DNA from: Paraphysoderma sedebokerense
Taxonomy: Eukaryota; Blastocladiomycota; Physodermatomycetes; Physodermatales; Physodermataceae
DNA length: 64,000 nucleotides
Assembly: GCA_025602915.1 (NCBI GenBank)
Contig: JAHLJZ010000002.1
Location: forward strand, 744,001-808,000
Direction: 5' to 3'
Positions 14,246 through 24,552 of this stretch are shown here, in pieces. The stretch's first letter is position 1. Each line of letters starts with the position of its first letter. Under the pieces are notes generated by a model, which saw only the letters and a program-made list of their open reading frames with translations, had not been told where the DNA came from and searched no databases. The position numbers and the translations under genes were made by a program.

Positions 14246-15073
14246 TCACGTGATCCAGTGAGACGCCGCACCAGTCAGGACCCACCTCGTTATTATTACT
14301 CGCTCGCGCTTTTTCGACCGAGAATTGCAAAAGGCAACGAGTATCACGACGGCAGAAACTACCGTGCTTGAATTTAATTCTTTCCTTGCGCCGATAACGT
14401 CGGTTGGCTCAATATACACCGCTGGCGGCGCACCGTATTTGTAATATTCCAACTACAATTTCAGCTGTCTTCTGACACTTTCTCAGACTACTTTCCTCAA
14501 TATTATACTCCCATATGATGTAAACGCAAAATATCGTAAACTTGGAATTTCATAAAATCATCGAGTTAGACTCTCCGCCGCAGATTTTGTACAACACCAT
14601 TTGCACTTCTCATCTGACAACTTCGCGCAATAGAGAAAGTCTAAGATATTAGATTAAATAGTCAATGCGAGGTAAAGCTTACACGACCTGTTTGACGTTG
14701 AAATTATTTCCCACTTCAATCTTGTGCCCCAGCATTCCGTGATTGTTCTTACTCCCAATATGGACTTACTCCTAATATGGATGGGAACTGCGGACCATTG
14801 TGCCAGTTGAACATCTTCTGCCGATCTGTCACTTTCACACAAACCGGTCGTTAGCCTATTGGAAAGAAAGCAAATTTTATAATCTTTGGTTGTTAAGTTA
14901 ACTATCTCAACGATGATATCTCACAAATGAATAAAAGCTTTAGAAGTGTAATATTCTGTCAACGCACACCTGGATAAACATCAACTTACTTAATGACATT
15001 GCTTTTGCCACCATTATAAAGTTGAGACAGCGACTCCGAGGTGCCTGCCACAATAGGCGGAATGCTTCTTCCA
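14246..15073 (-). CDS. Possible small multi-exon gene, unrecognised
   Basis: Minus-strand pieces look like exons but I cannot complete the gene. One exon (14990-15073, acceptor TATTCCAG, donor GTAAGT) reads GRSIPPIVAGTSESLSQL. It joins in phase to 14770-14855 (LTTGLCESDRSAEDVQLAQW). A third open piece (14246-14452, acceptor TTGTAG) reads EYYKYGAPPAVYIEPTD and has a hydrophobic run (STVVSAVVILVAFC) followed by basic residues, like a C-terminal anchor. The connection between the second and third pieces, and the start codon, are unresolved. The donor after 14770 is duplicated 17 bp away. No family is recognised. Confidence 0.3.
14247..14252. promoter_or_regulatory. E-box CACGTG upstream of the receptor-like gene
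   Basis: The sequence GGTCACGTGATC has CACGTG at its centre and lies 119 bp upstream of the ATG at 14128. It also falls inside the tail of the uncertain minus-strand reading frame ending at 14246, so its role as a promoter element is an inference. Confidence 0.4.
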
Positions 15074-15608
15074 CTGGAATAAATATAATTTCTGGTTGTT
15101 TACGTGCATCAAAAGAGATTGTATATTCATTCGGGTAGTTACACTACGCGAATTAACTCCAACAGTGGTCTTCATTACTTATTCCACAATATCCATATAC
15201 AGTTTGTAACTTCATTTTGACACAACGACAGAACCAATAGATAAAAATATACGACTGTGAACAGACGCTCAGTTAAAATGGCATCGTACAGGAAGCGCTG
15301 ACTGTGCAACAAGTCAATCGCGCATCTGTGCCATCCCAATAAGAAGTTGTCAATCAACCAAAATTTATTGCTAAAATCCACATAATATATATATATTATA
15401 AAATAAAATTAAAAAATCACGTCGCGCATATTTCTTTGCCCGATCATAGTTTTACAAATGATGATTGCATTTTGCGCAATAGGATACCCTGGTTAGATAG
15501 ATTAAAATAAAAAAAAGAAGCCACAAAAGTGATATGTCCCACTAGGCGGACGACTTAAAATTTATAAACTAGAATCAAAAACGGTTTATGCAATATGTCA
15601 CGCTAACT

Positions 15609-17091
15609 TCAGGTTTGAGAGTTTTGTTCCCAAGACACACCGACATTTCCGTTCCATCCCACCATTCCACCGACTGCGCCAGAACTAGGGTGCTGTTCCG
15701 GAATACCAGGTAGTTGATTCTGTTGATGCGGCGGCTTAGCTGAAGGACTAGCGTTCGATGAAGAATCCGAATTTGGTTGAACTTGACCATGACTGTGCAT
15801 TTGGTTTTGTGCAGCTGCGGCGGCAGCACCTGCTTGTTGTTGAATGTGAAAGAGTAGAGATTCTCGGCGGTAGTACTGTTGTTTAACGGATTCGAAATCG
15901 TTATCACTAGACGTTAAAGAAAATCAAAGATTAAAATCAGTATGATTGATTCATAATTTCGAAAGCCAATCAGGCGTGGACGGCATAAAAAGATCACAAA
16001 CATTAATGATTTTCGTTTTCGGAAGACATTAGAGTCTTCGCCTTCGCGAACTTGACCTTCTATTGCCGTTTCATTTCCTTGATCACCGTGTTCTTCCGTT
16101 CCGCTATCATTCCGTGGTTTCGCAGCTCCCGATGACGCTTCATCTCGACTTTCCTCGGGGTGACTACTAGATCCGTCTATTGAATGAGTATGGCGAATAG
16201 TCTGGGGTTGTGGTTCGGCGGCATTGGCGGTTTGCTTTGGCATTTGTTCATTCTGTGGGGTGGGCATATTAGGCTGAACAGGATTCGGAACGCCGAAAGA
16301 AGGACTGGGTTGATTCGACGGGTGCTGTTGTTGGGGATGTTGCTGCTGCTGTTGTTGCTGATGTTGAGTTTGTTGTAACTGCTGTAAATGTTGTTGGAAA
16401 TGCTGCAATTGACTTTGGATAGCTGGGTAAGCAAATTGTTGAAAACCAGGATGGGGAAAATGATGGGCCATTTGGTACGGTAGTGCCGGTTGCATTTGCG
16501 GAGCATGTTGAACTGTGCCCGGTGAGTTAGCAGAAATCATTTGACTCAACATTGCGGGCATCGGTACCGGCGCAGGGATTGATCCGTTGTTGGTCGCCTG
16601 ACGCAGTTGCATATTTTCCTGTTCCAATTCCTCAATTCGCCGTTGTAAAATTCCAATGTATTCGGTGGCTTTAGTGATGACCGTTACGGTTGAAGGTTTA
16701 TCAGTGACCATCGGAAGGACACTTTTCAATTCCATTAATTTATCTTTTTGTGCGGCTCTACGTTTTCGTTCGAGTTCATTGTGGTTAGGCTAGATCGTGA
16801 GATAAAATTAGATGAAATTCGTCGACGTCGAAAAATAAAAACTGGCAAGCAAGCAAAATGTCACCACATACCCTTTTTTTGCTGGTTATGGAGGGAGCAC
16901 AAAAAAAAAAATTGTTGTCAGTTACGGAATTAATTCATGACGGCCAGACTACGAGGCGATCACAATTGGGTGAATGCAAGAATATACCTCCTTCTCTTGG
17001 ATTGGCCGGAGGAGGACGGCTCCGACTGATGCAGGCTCAGGTCATGCAGGTCGTCGGAATGGTCGAGTTCGTGGGATAGCTCGGAGTTCAT
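15609..17091 (-). CDS. bHLH-leucine-zipper transcription factor with Gln-rich tail
   Basis: Four exons (16988-17091, 16872-16881, 16002-16789, 15609-15906) give 399 residues. Residues about 34-50 form a basic region ending NHNELERKRRAAQ; His, Glu and Arg sit at the positions that read CACGTG in class B bHLH proteins. A helix-loop-helix (DKLMELKSVLP, loop, VTVITKATEYI) runs into a zipper (LQRRIEELEQENMQLRQ). The remainder is a low-complexity Gln/Pro/His region with runs of Gln, then an acidic stretch. The second exon is only 10 nt and supplies SKKR of the basic region. It likely acts as a nuclear dimeric regulator. A perfect GTCACGTGAC palindrome 180 bp upstream suggests autoregulation. Relation to Cbf1, USF or SREBP types is not settled. 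Confidence 0.88.
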
Positions 17092-17270
17092 AGTGGTGGC
17101 GGGAGAGATGCGAAGCGATCAGCGATGGACCCGAGTCAGAGGTAGTGTCACAGCGTCAAACGACAATGATACGAATGTGCCAGATGGATTTCGGATGTGG
17201 ACCGTATGGATTTGGATGGAGTCCTCATGGTCGGCCCGCTCAACGGGGTGCGGCGGCTTGTTTACTCCTG

Positions 17271-17280
17271 GTCACGTGAC
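17271..17280. promoter_or_regulatory. Palindromic E-box GTCACGTGAC upstream of the bHLH gene
   Basis: A perfect 10-bp palindrome centred on CACGTG, 180 bp upstream of the bHLH ATG (17091) and 128 bp past the POMP stop. Because the adjacent gene encodes a bHLH protein of the CACGTG-binding class, it is a candidate autoregulatory site. The rest of 17092-17407 shows no gene. Confidence 0.5.
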
Positions 17281-17407
17281 TTCCGTTCGCTCTGCGGTGC
17301 CCTCCGCCCCTGCTGTGCGCTACTTCATGAGCCATTGTGTGTCCGATTGCTTGACTGGTCGCACATTTATTTTGGCTAAATTTATTCCATTATCCACTCA
17401 TACTTTA

Positions 17408-18425
17408 TTACAATTTCATCCCGAGCCGCTTCTCCATGCTGGTGTGCACGTCGATTGTTTCCATATACATGGTAGGTTCTGGTTTCATTGGAGATTGTAA
17501 TGAAAACAAGTAAATGTTAGCAATTTATCACGATCACGTTACTTACTCTAGCCCGACAAATGGGAATTCCTGAAATCTATTGCTGCAGGACAGTGACAGA
17601 TTGTTCCAGATACAGCGGGCAGAAGCAATCGACCCCAACACAAAAGGAATTAGGAATTCCAACATACCACCAAGGAAATCCTCAACATCAAGTGTGGTGT
17701 CCTTTCCTGAAAGTATTTCGAGGCCCAATCTCGATGAAGGGAGAACCGGTAAACGTTGCACCTATGGAATAAATTAGAACGTTAGAGACTGTTCACAATA
17801 TTGTAACAGACCACTTCAGCACTATAGAAATCTCCTCCAAATCTAAATATGCAATTGAGATCGCCCCTCCGATCAAAGGCCTACAGGCTTACCTGAGAAA
17901 CCAAAGCCTTTTCCATTTGCAATCGGATAGGCTGATGAATTCCGTACATACTACGTTGAAGAGAGTACTTCATATTTTCTTGTGTCTTTTCCCACTACAA
18001 TAAGAATAAAACGACAATTAGTACACTCTCCGCTTCAGGTGGATGCAATGCAACAGCCGATTTAAACGAAACTGTAAACTGCACAGCTACTTCAATCTAT
18101 ACAAGTATCAGCCGCTACGATGACAAAGAAAAGGAATTTGAATTTGATGAGATACGTTTTTCAGATTCATCTCTAAGGGATGAGTAACATGTATCTCTTT
18201 CTTCACGCTTCTCAAGCCATATCTGAAGGAGTCATGAACGCCGTACTCAGCGTGAGGAGCATCAACAGTTTTTTCGACAGAGTCGGGAAGTGCGGAGGGA
18301 ACAAGTTTGAGTGAGTTGATAGACTATACATAAAATTTAGATAGAATTAACGCGAATGAGTGGGTTCGTCAGCAGTGATTACGATGGGTTATTGATACAA
18401 CAAATGATAGAGATGAGCATACCAT
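17408..18425 (-). CDS. POMP: Proteasome maturation factor POMP/Ump1
   Basis: Chaperone that binds the half-proteasome and helps beta-subunit assembly before being degraded. Coding exons: 18423-18425 (the ATG alone), 18156-18323, 17893-17994, 17668-17761 and 17408-17478, giving 145 residues, close to the human length of 141. Landmarks are GVHDSFRYGLRSVK, HVTHPLEMNLKN (yeast has HPLES-LKNWE), WEKTQENMKYSLQR, IRLQMEKALVSQVQRLPVLPSS, SGKDTTLDVEDFLGEP and the end VHTSMEKRLGMKL. The 189-nt last intron contains an extra exon-like segment (17547-17582) with an in-frame stop. The start is inferred: the exon at 18323 opens in phase 0 and the nearest suitable donor directly follows an ATG. Confidence 0.9.
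17547..17582 (-). other. POMP: Candidate poison cassette exon inside the last POMP intron
   Basis: A 36-nt segment is bounded by a strong acceptor (CTGTCCTGCAG) and a near-perfect donor (GTAAGTAAC) within the intron 17479-17667. Read in the POMP frame it meets TAG at 17548-17550. Inclusion would replace the conserved 24-residue C-terminus by 11 unrelated residues; skipping gives the family-like end. The alternative use is inferred from splice signals only. Confidence 0.5.
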
Positions 18426-18675
18426 GATGGAACACACAGCAATAGTAAAGAGGGGAGAGCGGAATTGTAGATAGTAGCGCTGGACGAAAGGATATGATAT
18501 TTACAAACTGGTGAATATAGAAAGGAGTTGCTTGACCGGCTGTACTGATGGAATGGATGGACTCGTGCAGGCGAACGCAGCGAAAGCCACGTAAACAAGT
18601 GACGGATTTCAATTATCATTATCCTCGAAGTGCTCAAACGGCAGCATCTAAGAGAATACTCACTCCGATATCAGT

Positions 18676-20441
18676 ATGGGTAACTCACCTTCACAACCCA
18701 TTACAGCTGACACTAAAGGATATCATGTTTTGAAGGTACAAATCTTACATTCCTGTCAATTAAAGATTTCGGCTAATTACATGTTTCATTAAAATCAGGT
18801 CAAGGTACGGACAGTTAAATTGTGTTGACTCACAGTACACGCATCATCGGATTTATATTAATCATACAATCATACTTTACAGGAGACATCTCCTGCTCAT
18901 AAGGCGGGCCTGGAACCCTATTTTGATTTTATTGTGGCCGTGAATGACCAACGATTTGTTAGTGTTCTAGTTCTAGCGCCTATAGAGCCACTCCTCCCCC
19001 AATCGATAACTAACGATTGCTTATCGTCGATAGCCAGGAGAATCGACAATTCTAACTGACACGATAAAAGGTAGCATCAATAAAGATGTTAAATTGACCG
19101 TGTTCAACAGCAAAAATCAGTCGTACAGAGACGTAATACTGGTACCGTATTTTTGGAGGGAACCGAAGGATGGTTTAATCGGATGTAGTATTCGGTTTTG
19201 TGATTACAATGGCGCTTCAGGTACGCTTATTCTATCATTGATCTCCGTAGAAGTTGCGTTAATCTGTTGAATCACAGAACATGTATGGCATGTCGTCGAA
19301 GTACTGAAAAACAGTCCAGCGGAGTCGGCGGGACTTCAACCAAATAGCGACTATATTGTCGGATGTCCTGATGTCTTGCTGTATTCGCAAAACGATTTCT
19401 TCAAGCTGATTCAAGAAAGAGCGGCTCAGAATCAACCCGTGAGGATGTTCGTCTACAGTTCAACAACGGACTCGATAAGAGAGGTTCGCATTTTCAGATG
19501 TTACATTGCTGTTACAGAAGCCGACTGCTGACATACCTTCAGATTCTTCTTTTGCCAAATACTAATTGGGGTGGGGAAGGTTTGATTGGGGCTCAGCTTG
19601 GTACGTATTTCACTTCAGTGTTAGATGAAGCGTTGAGCTGACCTGATCAATAGGGTACGGAGCTCTTCACAGAATACCGTCTCGACCGACAAAGGCTGGT
19701 GTCTCAACGGCTACTTCTGAAACCCAATATCAGACGGTGGGGTTCTCAGCTCCCACTGAGACGCCTAATGCTCAAGCTGTCGCACCCCCTCAAGCATCAC
19801 AGGCACCATCCGAACAGACTACTCTTTTCTCAAATTCAGAATTCAACAGTCCTGTGCCTAGTCTGCCAACATCGCCGCCTAATCCATCTACAGTGCTAAA
19901 TGAAACCAGTTCAGTTGAACAAAACGTAACTCCTGTCCAACTCCTGCCGACGTCCCTTCCACCACAACCAGTTGCATCAGGCAAACCGTCTAAATTTGTC
20001 ACTCAGCAGCCCGTATCAGAACAACCGTCGGCGTTCGCAAGCATGTCTGCGCCGCCAACAGATGAGGTTTTACAAAAACTTAAGGGCTTGAAAGTACAAG
20101 AGCCCGCAGCCACCGCTTCTAATAACATTGTCAGCGACTCTGCCCAGCCATACCAACAAAATATTTCGATGCCTCCTAAACTCACACCAGAAGTACAAAC
20201 ATTTATCGAAACTCCTCCGCAAGCGTCGGTCCCTGATCTCCCGGAAGAATTGACAGCATCCGTTCCAGACCAACCGCCCGCATTACCTGTCGTAAATCAC
20301 AACTCAGAGTTGATGGAATCGGTTCCCGCTCCTGTGAGTCTTGATTTCAGCGCAGAGGCATCAACTCGTATCGAACCACCAGTACCTTTGAGTGCTAACT
20401 TGCGTGATAACGATATTAAAAGTGAAGTCACGTTGGAATGA
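18676..20441 (+). CDS. Golgi reassembly stacking protein (GRASP55/65 family)
   Basis: Seven exons (18676-18735, 18799-18804, 18883-18957, 19034-19220, 19278-19493 by phase ending at 19483, 19543-19600, 19654-20441) encode 459 residues. The start MGNSPSQ carries the N-terminal Gly used for myristoylation in this family. Two tandem PDZ-like GRASP domains follow: GYHVLKVKETSPAHKAGL with FDFIVAVND, and HVWHVVEVLKNSPAESAGL with DYIVGCPDVL. The conserved signatures LIGCSIRFCDYNGAS and NWGGEGLIGAQLGYGALHRIP are present. The rest is a Pro/Ser/Gln-rich tail of about 240 residues. GRASPs tether Golgi membranes and serve unconventional secretion. The second exon is just 6 nt (Val-Lys). Confidence 0.93.
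18799..18804 (+). other. 6-nucleotide micro-exon of the GRASP gene
   Basis: GTCAAG lies between AAAATCAG and GTACGG and encodes Val-Lys of GYHVLKVKETSP; animal GRASPs have VQ at this place (GYHVLRVQENSP). The flanking introns are 63 nt (18736-18798) and 78 nt (18805-18882). Skipping would keep frame but delete two residues of the first PDZ strand. Confidence 0.8.
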
Positions 20442-21154
20442 TCCACAGCACGAATAGAATGACCGCTAAAAACTGTTATTGCATGAACAATTGAATTTAA
20501 TGTATATACATATTAATGAACGATTAATCTTTTGTTCCTACAAAACCGTTGCGTATGCGTGGTTTCCATTCTGTGTAATTACTCTCAGAAATGGATCAAG
20601 GCGCTCTAATCTAAAGGGCAAACCTAAATAGATCCAAATCAAACTCTGGTGGGGAAGAACTCGAAAATTCATGAGGGATTTATTGTGTGGTTTGAAGATA
20701 TTTACGGTAGAGAAGAATGCCCGTACCGAATATCATACACTAGGTTTCGCTTTTCACTTTGCAGTGATATTCGATATCAATTCTAAGGCAGGATGACGAA
20801 CGTTAAGGATTGGGTATTGCTGGCCTTATTTAAAGTTTAGTTTAAAGATGTCTAGGGATCCAGTGATGTAAATGCGAGTAAAAGATTATTCTATTGATTC
20901 GATGTCCGTGGCCAACAGTTAAGAATAAAAGTATGATTCAATATGTACATTCAGTCCAACGATTCACTTTTGCGGATTCTGACCTTCAATCCGGATACTC
21001 GAAGTGTGGGAGTGTACACCATCATATAATTTCCTCTCTGTAGTATCTGGATTTGCAAGAAATCAATTAAGTTGGAATCAGATGCGGCGTTACCTCGTCC
21101 GCGTTCAGCCTTTTGTTTTGATCTTTAAACTGGGGCATATTAAACTTTAGGGGG
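20442..21154. other. Intergenic region between GRASP and NAA35
   Basis: About 710 bp between two plus-strand genes. It contains stop-rich, mildly AT-rich sequence with no convincing frame. It should hold the GRASP 3' end (an AATGAACGATTAAT-type AT-rich stretch lies near 20510) and the NAA35 promoter. No repeat or RNA gene was seen. Confidence 0.5.
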
Positions 21155-24100
21155 ATGGTTATGATGACCACATTCAAAGATGTTACAGAATGGCTAGACG
21201 AAGTAACACAAGGTACCGATAGAAGTTACTACCGACCTTTGGTGAATTTAGTCATTTACCACTATTCAATTTTCAGAGTTCGAAGTAGGCCGACTCATCC
21301 GATATGAACCGTTCAGTCTCTTTGATTCGATGTCAGCCATTGAGATTATGGATCCCAAAATGGATTCAGGAATGATATTAGAATCATCAGACGAGGAGAC
21401 CGACGACGAGGTATCTATAAGTTCGAAGGAAGAAAGCTCGACGAAGGTATCTGCAAGTAAAACCAAGCGCCAAAATCGGAGGAGTACATTGGATGAAGCC
21501 TTCGTGATCGCTCAAGGTGAAAAATATTCATTACAAGATGTAGTCGAAATAATGGATTTGATCATATCTTGTATGGTTAGTCTTGATTTCTTGATTTATG
21601 AATTTATGTGTTAGAATATTCAATTCTGCCGATTTAACGAGAGTCTGCTCTAATTTCTACTTTCGTGCTTTTATTTTTGCACTGAAGGCGACATTCTTAT
21701 CAGGATACTCTATGGCGAATACGCTGTTCACTTGTATTCATTTACATTATCCATCATCGATCCCTTGCGACATCTTACGTACGTTTGTTCGGGGAACCTT
21801 AAAATTCACCGGTCGAGTCCGTACTGTAGTTCGAATCGCCAACATATACGAAGACGAGGACTTCAACACTGATGCATTTCATTTCAACCTTCTCGAGGCG
21901 ATCAGCGAAGATGCTGTATTACAGGATATTCAAAGAACGATAGACGGTTTGAGCCAGGAAACGTTGAAGACCCATTCGGTGGGGCAAAAGGCTGACACCG
22001 AACCATTCATTAAAGAGTGTCTATCGGACCGACTAATGTTCCTGAAATCATTTTTGGCCGCCCTCACCTTGCTAGCTCAGCGAAATGTTGCAAAAGGAAC
22101 GGCCGAAATAGAAACTATGAAACAGGTCTTGAGTAAAATATTGGCGAGTTCGCCAAAACTATATCAGCACCAAAGCTACGACGATAGTAAAGCGTTGAGA
22201 CGAAGGAGAAGGAATCTAGGATTTGATCCGCTAATGAACAAGAAATTGATTATTGGAACTCCACCGAGGAAGATTCCAATTATGAGCTTGACTATGGTGC
22301 GTTTCATACCTAGACGAGCGATTTCACTTCCGGTAAAATGACATTTGTTGCCCTTATCAGGCGGCCAATTCCCTCTCGCAAACCTCGGAAAATCTTCTCA
22401 AAGCTTGTTCCGTAATTCAATGTAAATCAACGGACGATTTGTTGGTAAATGATCAATTTTGTCTCAAACATCATGGAATATTAGTAACGGTGTTTTGAAT
22501 CCTAGACGTTTTTGCATTATTTCACACGTCGAATACCTCAACCGTGTTGCCTATCTCGCTGCCAATTACAGGTGATTTTGTCTTTCGGCTGACCATCATG
22601 AATGTAGGAACTGATGATTGTTTCAATAGGCTCTTGTCCTCACCCAAGGAGGCATGGTTCTAGGGACTATGTCATTGCAAGATTACGTTAGGAAAATGAT
22701 CACGGAATTTTGCAATCCGCCGTATTTGAACATTAGAGACTCTCCCAAACCTTCCGTGATATCCACCAATAGGGCCTTCGATAATAAGAGGCCATTAACG
22801 ATTGACCAGCCTTCAAGTGACCTCTCCTTGAGCGAACGAGTAAACGAGCTGGTGACATCTTTCCTTGAGCTCTCCGAGAAGGTTCGCATATCCCCCACTT
22901 TGAGCTTGCGGCCTTATCACTTATCTCTTCCCTTTGTAGTATGTCCTCGATTTTATTCGGACATATACTCACAACGTGGCCCGCCAACGCCGAATATTAG
23001 TAAAGCTTGTTAATCACTTTGATACCTTGCAGTTGGAGGCCGAATCCTATGATTCTGAATTGGAGCTGCTGACGGAAGAAGTACGCTTCTGAAAGTCCGT
23101 CATCCGCAAATGTGTTGCTAACCCTTTACATTTTTTTTCCACTAGACTTCCTGCCCTTTCTATTTCTCCTCCTGGGCGTATAGTATCAAATTGCATATTA
23201 TGGCCGATATAATAGCCTCAGGATTTCATCTTGAATTGTACTCTTCGCATGAGATGTCGATGATGTATTGGTAAATTCTTCCAGCTTCTTGACTCCCGTG
23301 TAATCTTTGCTTACAGACTTGCGTCCTTTCCAGGTACTTTGATTATCTTCTGTCGATAGGTGTTCAACATTCAGAGAGACGTCATAAGCTCCTAGAGTAC
23401 GCAAATCGTAAGCTACCTCGAATACAAAAAATAACCACCTCGCCTGCCCCTGCATTGCCATCACCTCCAAATAACGCCAAAAAATCTGGAAAAAGGAAAA
23501 AAAATCAACCGAGGGATCAAGAAGATCTACTGAGTTCACTGACTCTAAACGACATTCCGGATTCCCCAAAACCAGCGTCGCTTTCTTTAGTCGAAGCTAA
23601 ACAAGACATGTGTCGCGCGATGTTCCGGGTATGTTGGCTACAGTACATGTGTGAAGCACTGAGATGATATTAATGAGTTTTTGGGTCAGTTTGCGATTGC
23701 TTTGAAAGTTCTAAAACTGTACATCCCCCCGGACTGCACTAGTGTAGTGCCGGAACTACATTTTGCAAATCGGTTCCGTTACTTTCGCCATGTTTCTACA
23801 CCGGGTCCGTTAATCTACGAGCAATATTCCAAGAATTCTAATTTCATGAGTGCCCACGTTAGTTTTCCTTTCCACTATATCTTTGACTATTACGACTGAA
23901 CTCATGTATTTCTTCTTCGCATCGATTAGTCGGGACATCAGTTATTAGAGGCTGCTTACGACTGTTTTCAATCTGCTAAGTCTAACCTTGATAAAGTGAA
24001 TCAAGCTGGCGCGGAAGAGTTGGGGTTTCTCATTTCCAGCGAAATAAAAACGGTACATCTCCTCAGCCTTCTGATCAATTTTTGGCTGTTCCTTCAAAAA

Positions 24101-24313
24101 CTAATACATGATTAATAGGAGATTCAGGGCCTCATGCGCACTGTGATTGCAAATTGTATTGCCATAAAATCGATCCAAAAGAAATCGTCAGTAAGTGGCA
24201 AGGAAAACCCAACATCTGATAATGGTTGTCCGAAGTCGCTGCATAACGAAAACAGCACAGTTAAATTTGAGTTCAAATATTGTACATTATTTCCTGTAGC
24301 GATTTTACAATAG
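21155..24313 (+). CDS. NAA35: N-alpha-acetyltransferase NatC auxiliary subunit NAA35/Mak10
   Basis: Non-catalytic scaffold of the NatC complex, which acetylates hydrophobic N-termini on the ribosome. Around eleven exons run from ATG 21155 to TAG 24311-24313. The first exons read DVTEWLDEVTQEFEVGRLIRYEPFSL and then SAIEIMDPKMDSGM, the Mak10 hallmark (compare SALEIMDPKMDAGM). Later landmarks are FLSGYSMANTLFTCIHLHYP, the FLHYFTRRIPQPC-type block, ALVLTQGGMVLGTMSLQDYV, SWAYSIKLHIMADIIASGF and FANRFRYFRHVSTPGPLIYEQY. The acidic insert after the hallmark (SSDEETDDEVSISSKEE) is unusual in length. The C-terminus is polar. The gene is convergent with the kinase gene, 239 bp apart. Confidence 0.92.
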
Positions 24314-24552
24314 AAGATGAAGAATTATGACAGCTGCACATTCCCCACGTTTAACATTGCTCATTCTATTGGTTTGATACAATTTAAGGAACATATACTT
24401 TTCCTTCCGACATCATGCAATTTATGAACTCTTTATTTATGCTTTGAAAACTTCGCCGGATCAAGTGATTGGGTTCGTCTCATATTTGGAAAAATTCAGT
24501 GAGCAATCCCGTTATCTACATTAACAAGTATATAGAATAAAAGACAATGAAC

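Noticed and set aside
15384-15415. AT dinucleotide-like run as an origin or repeat element
   Set aside because: Too short and simple; ordinary AT-rich intergenic sequence.
16184-16378. Leucine-rich plus-strand frame within the bHLH gene
   Set aside because: It is the complement of the Gln/His-rich coding run, which always produces a Leu-rich shadow.
17548-17582. POMP ending at the TAG in the cassette segment as the only form
   Set aside because: The downstream exon 17408-17478 gives the family-typical C-terminus (MEKRLGMKL) in the right phase, so the early stop is more likely an alternative form.
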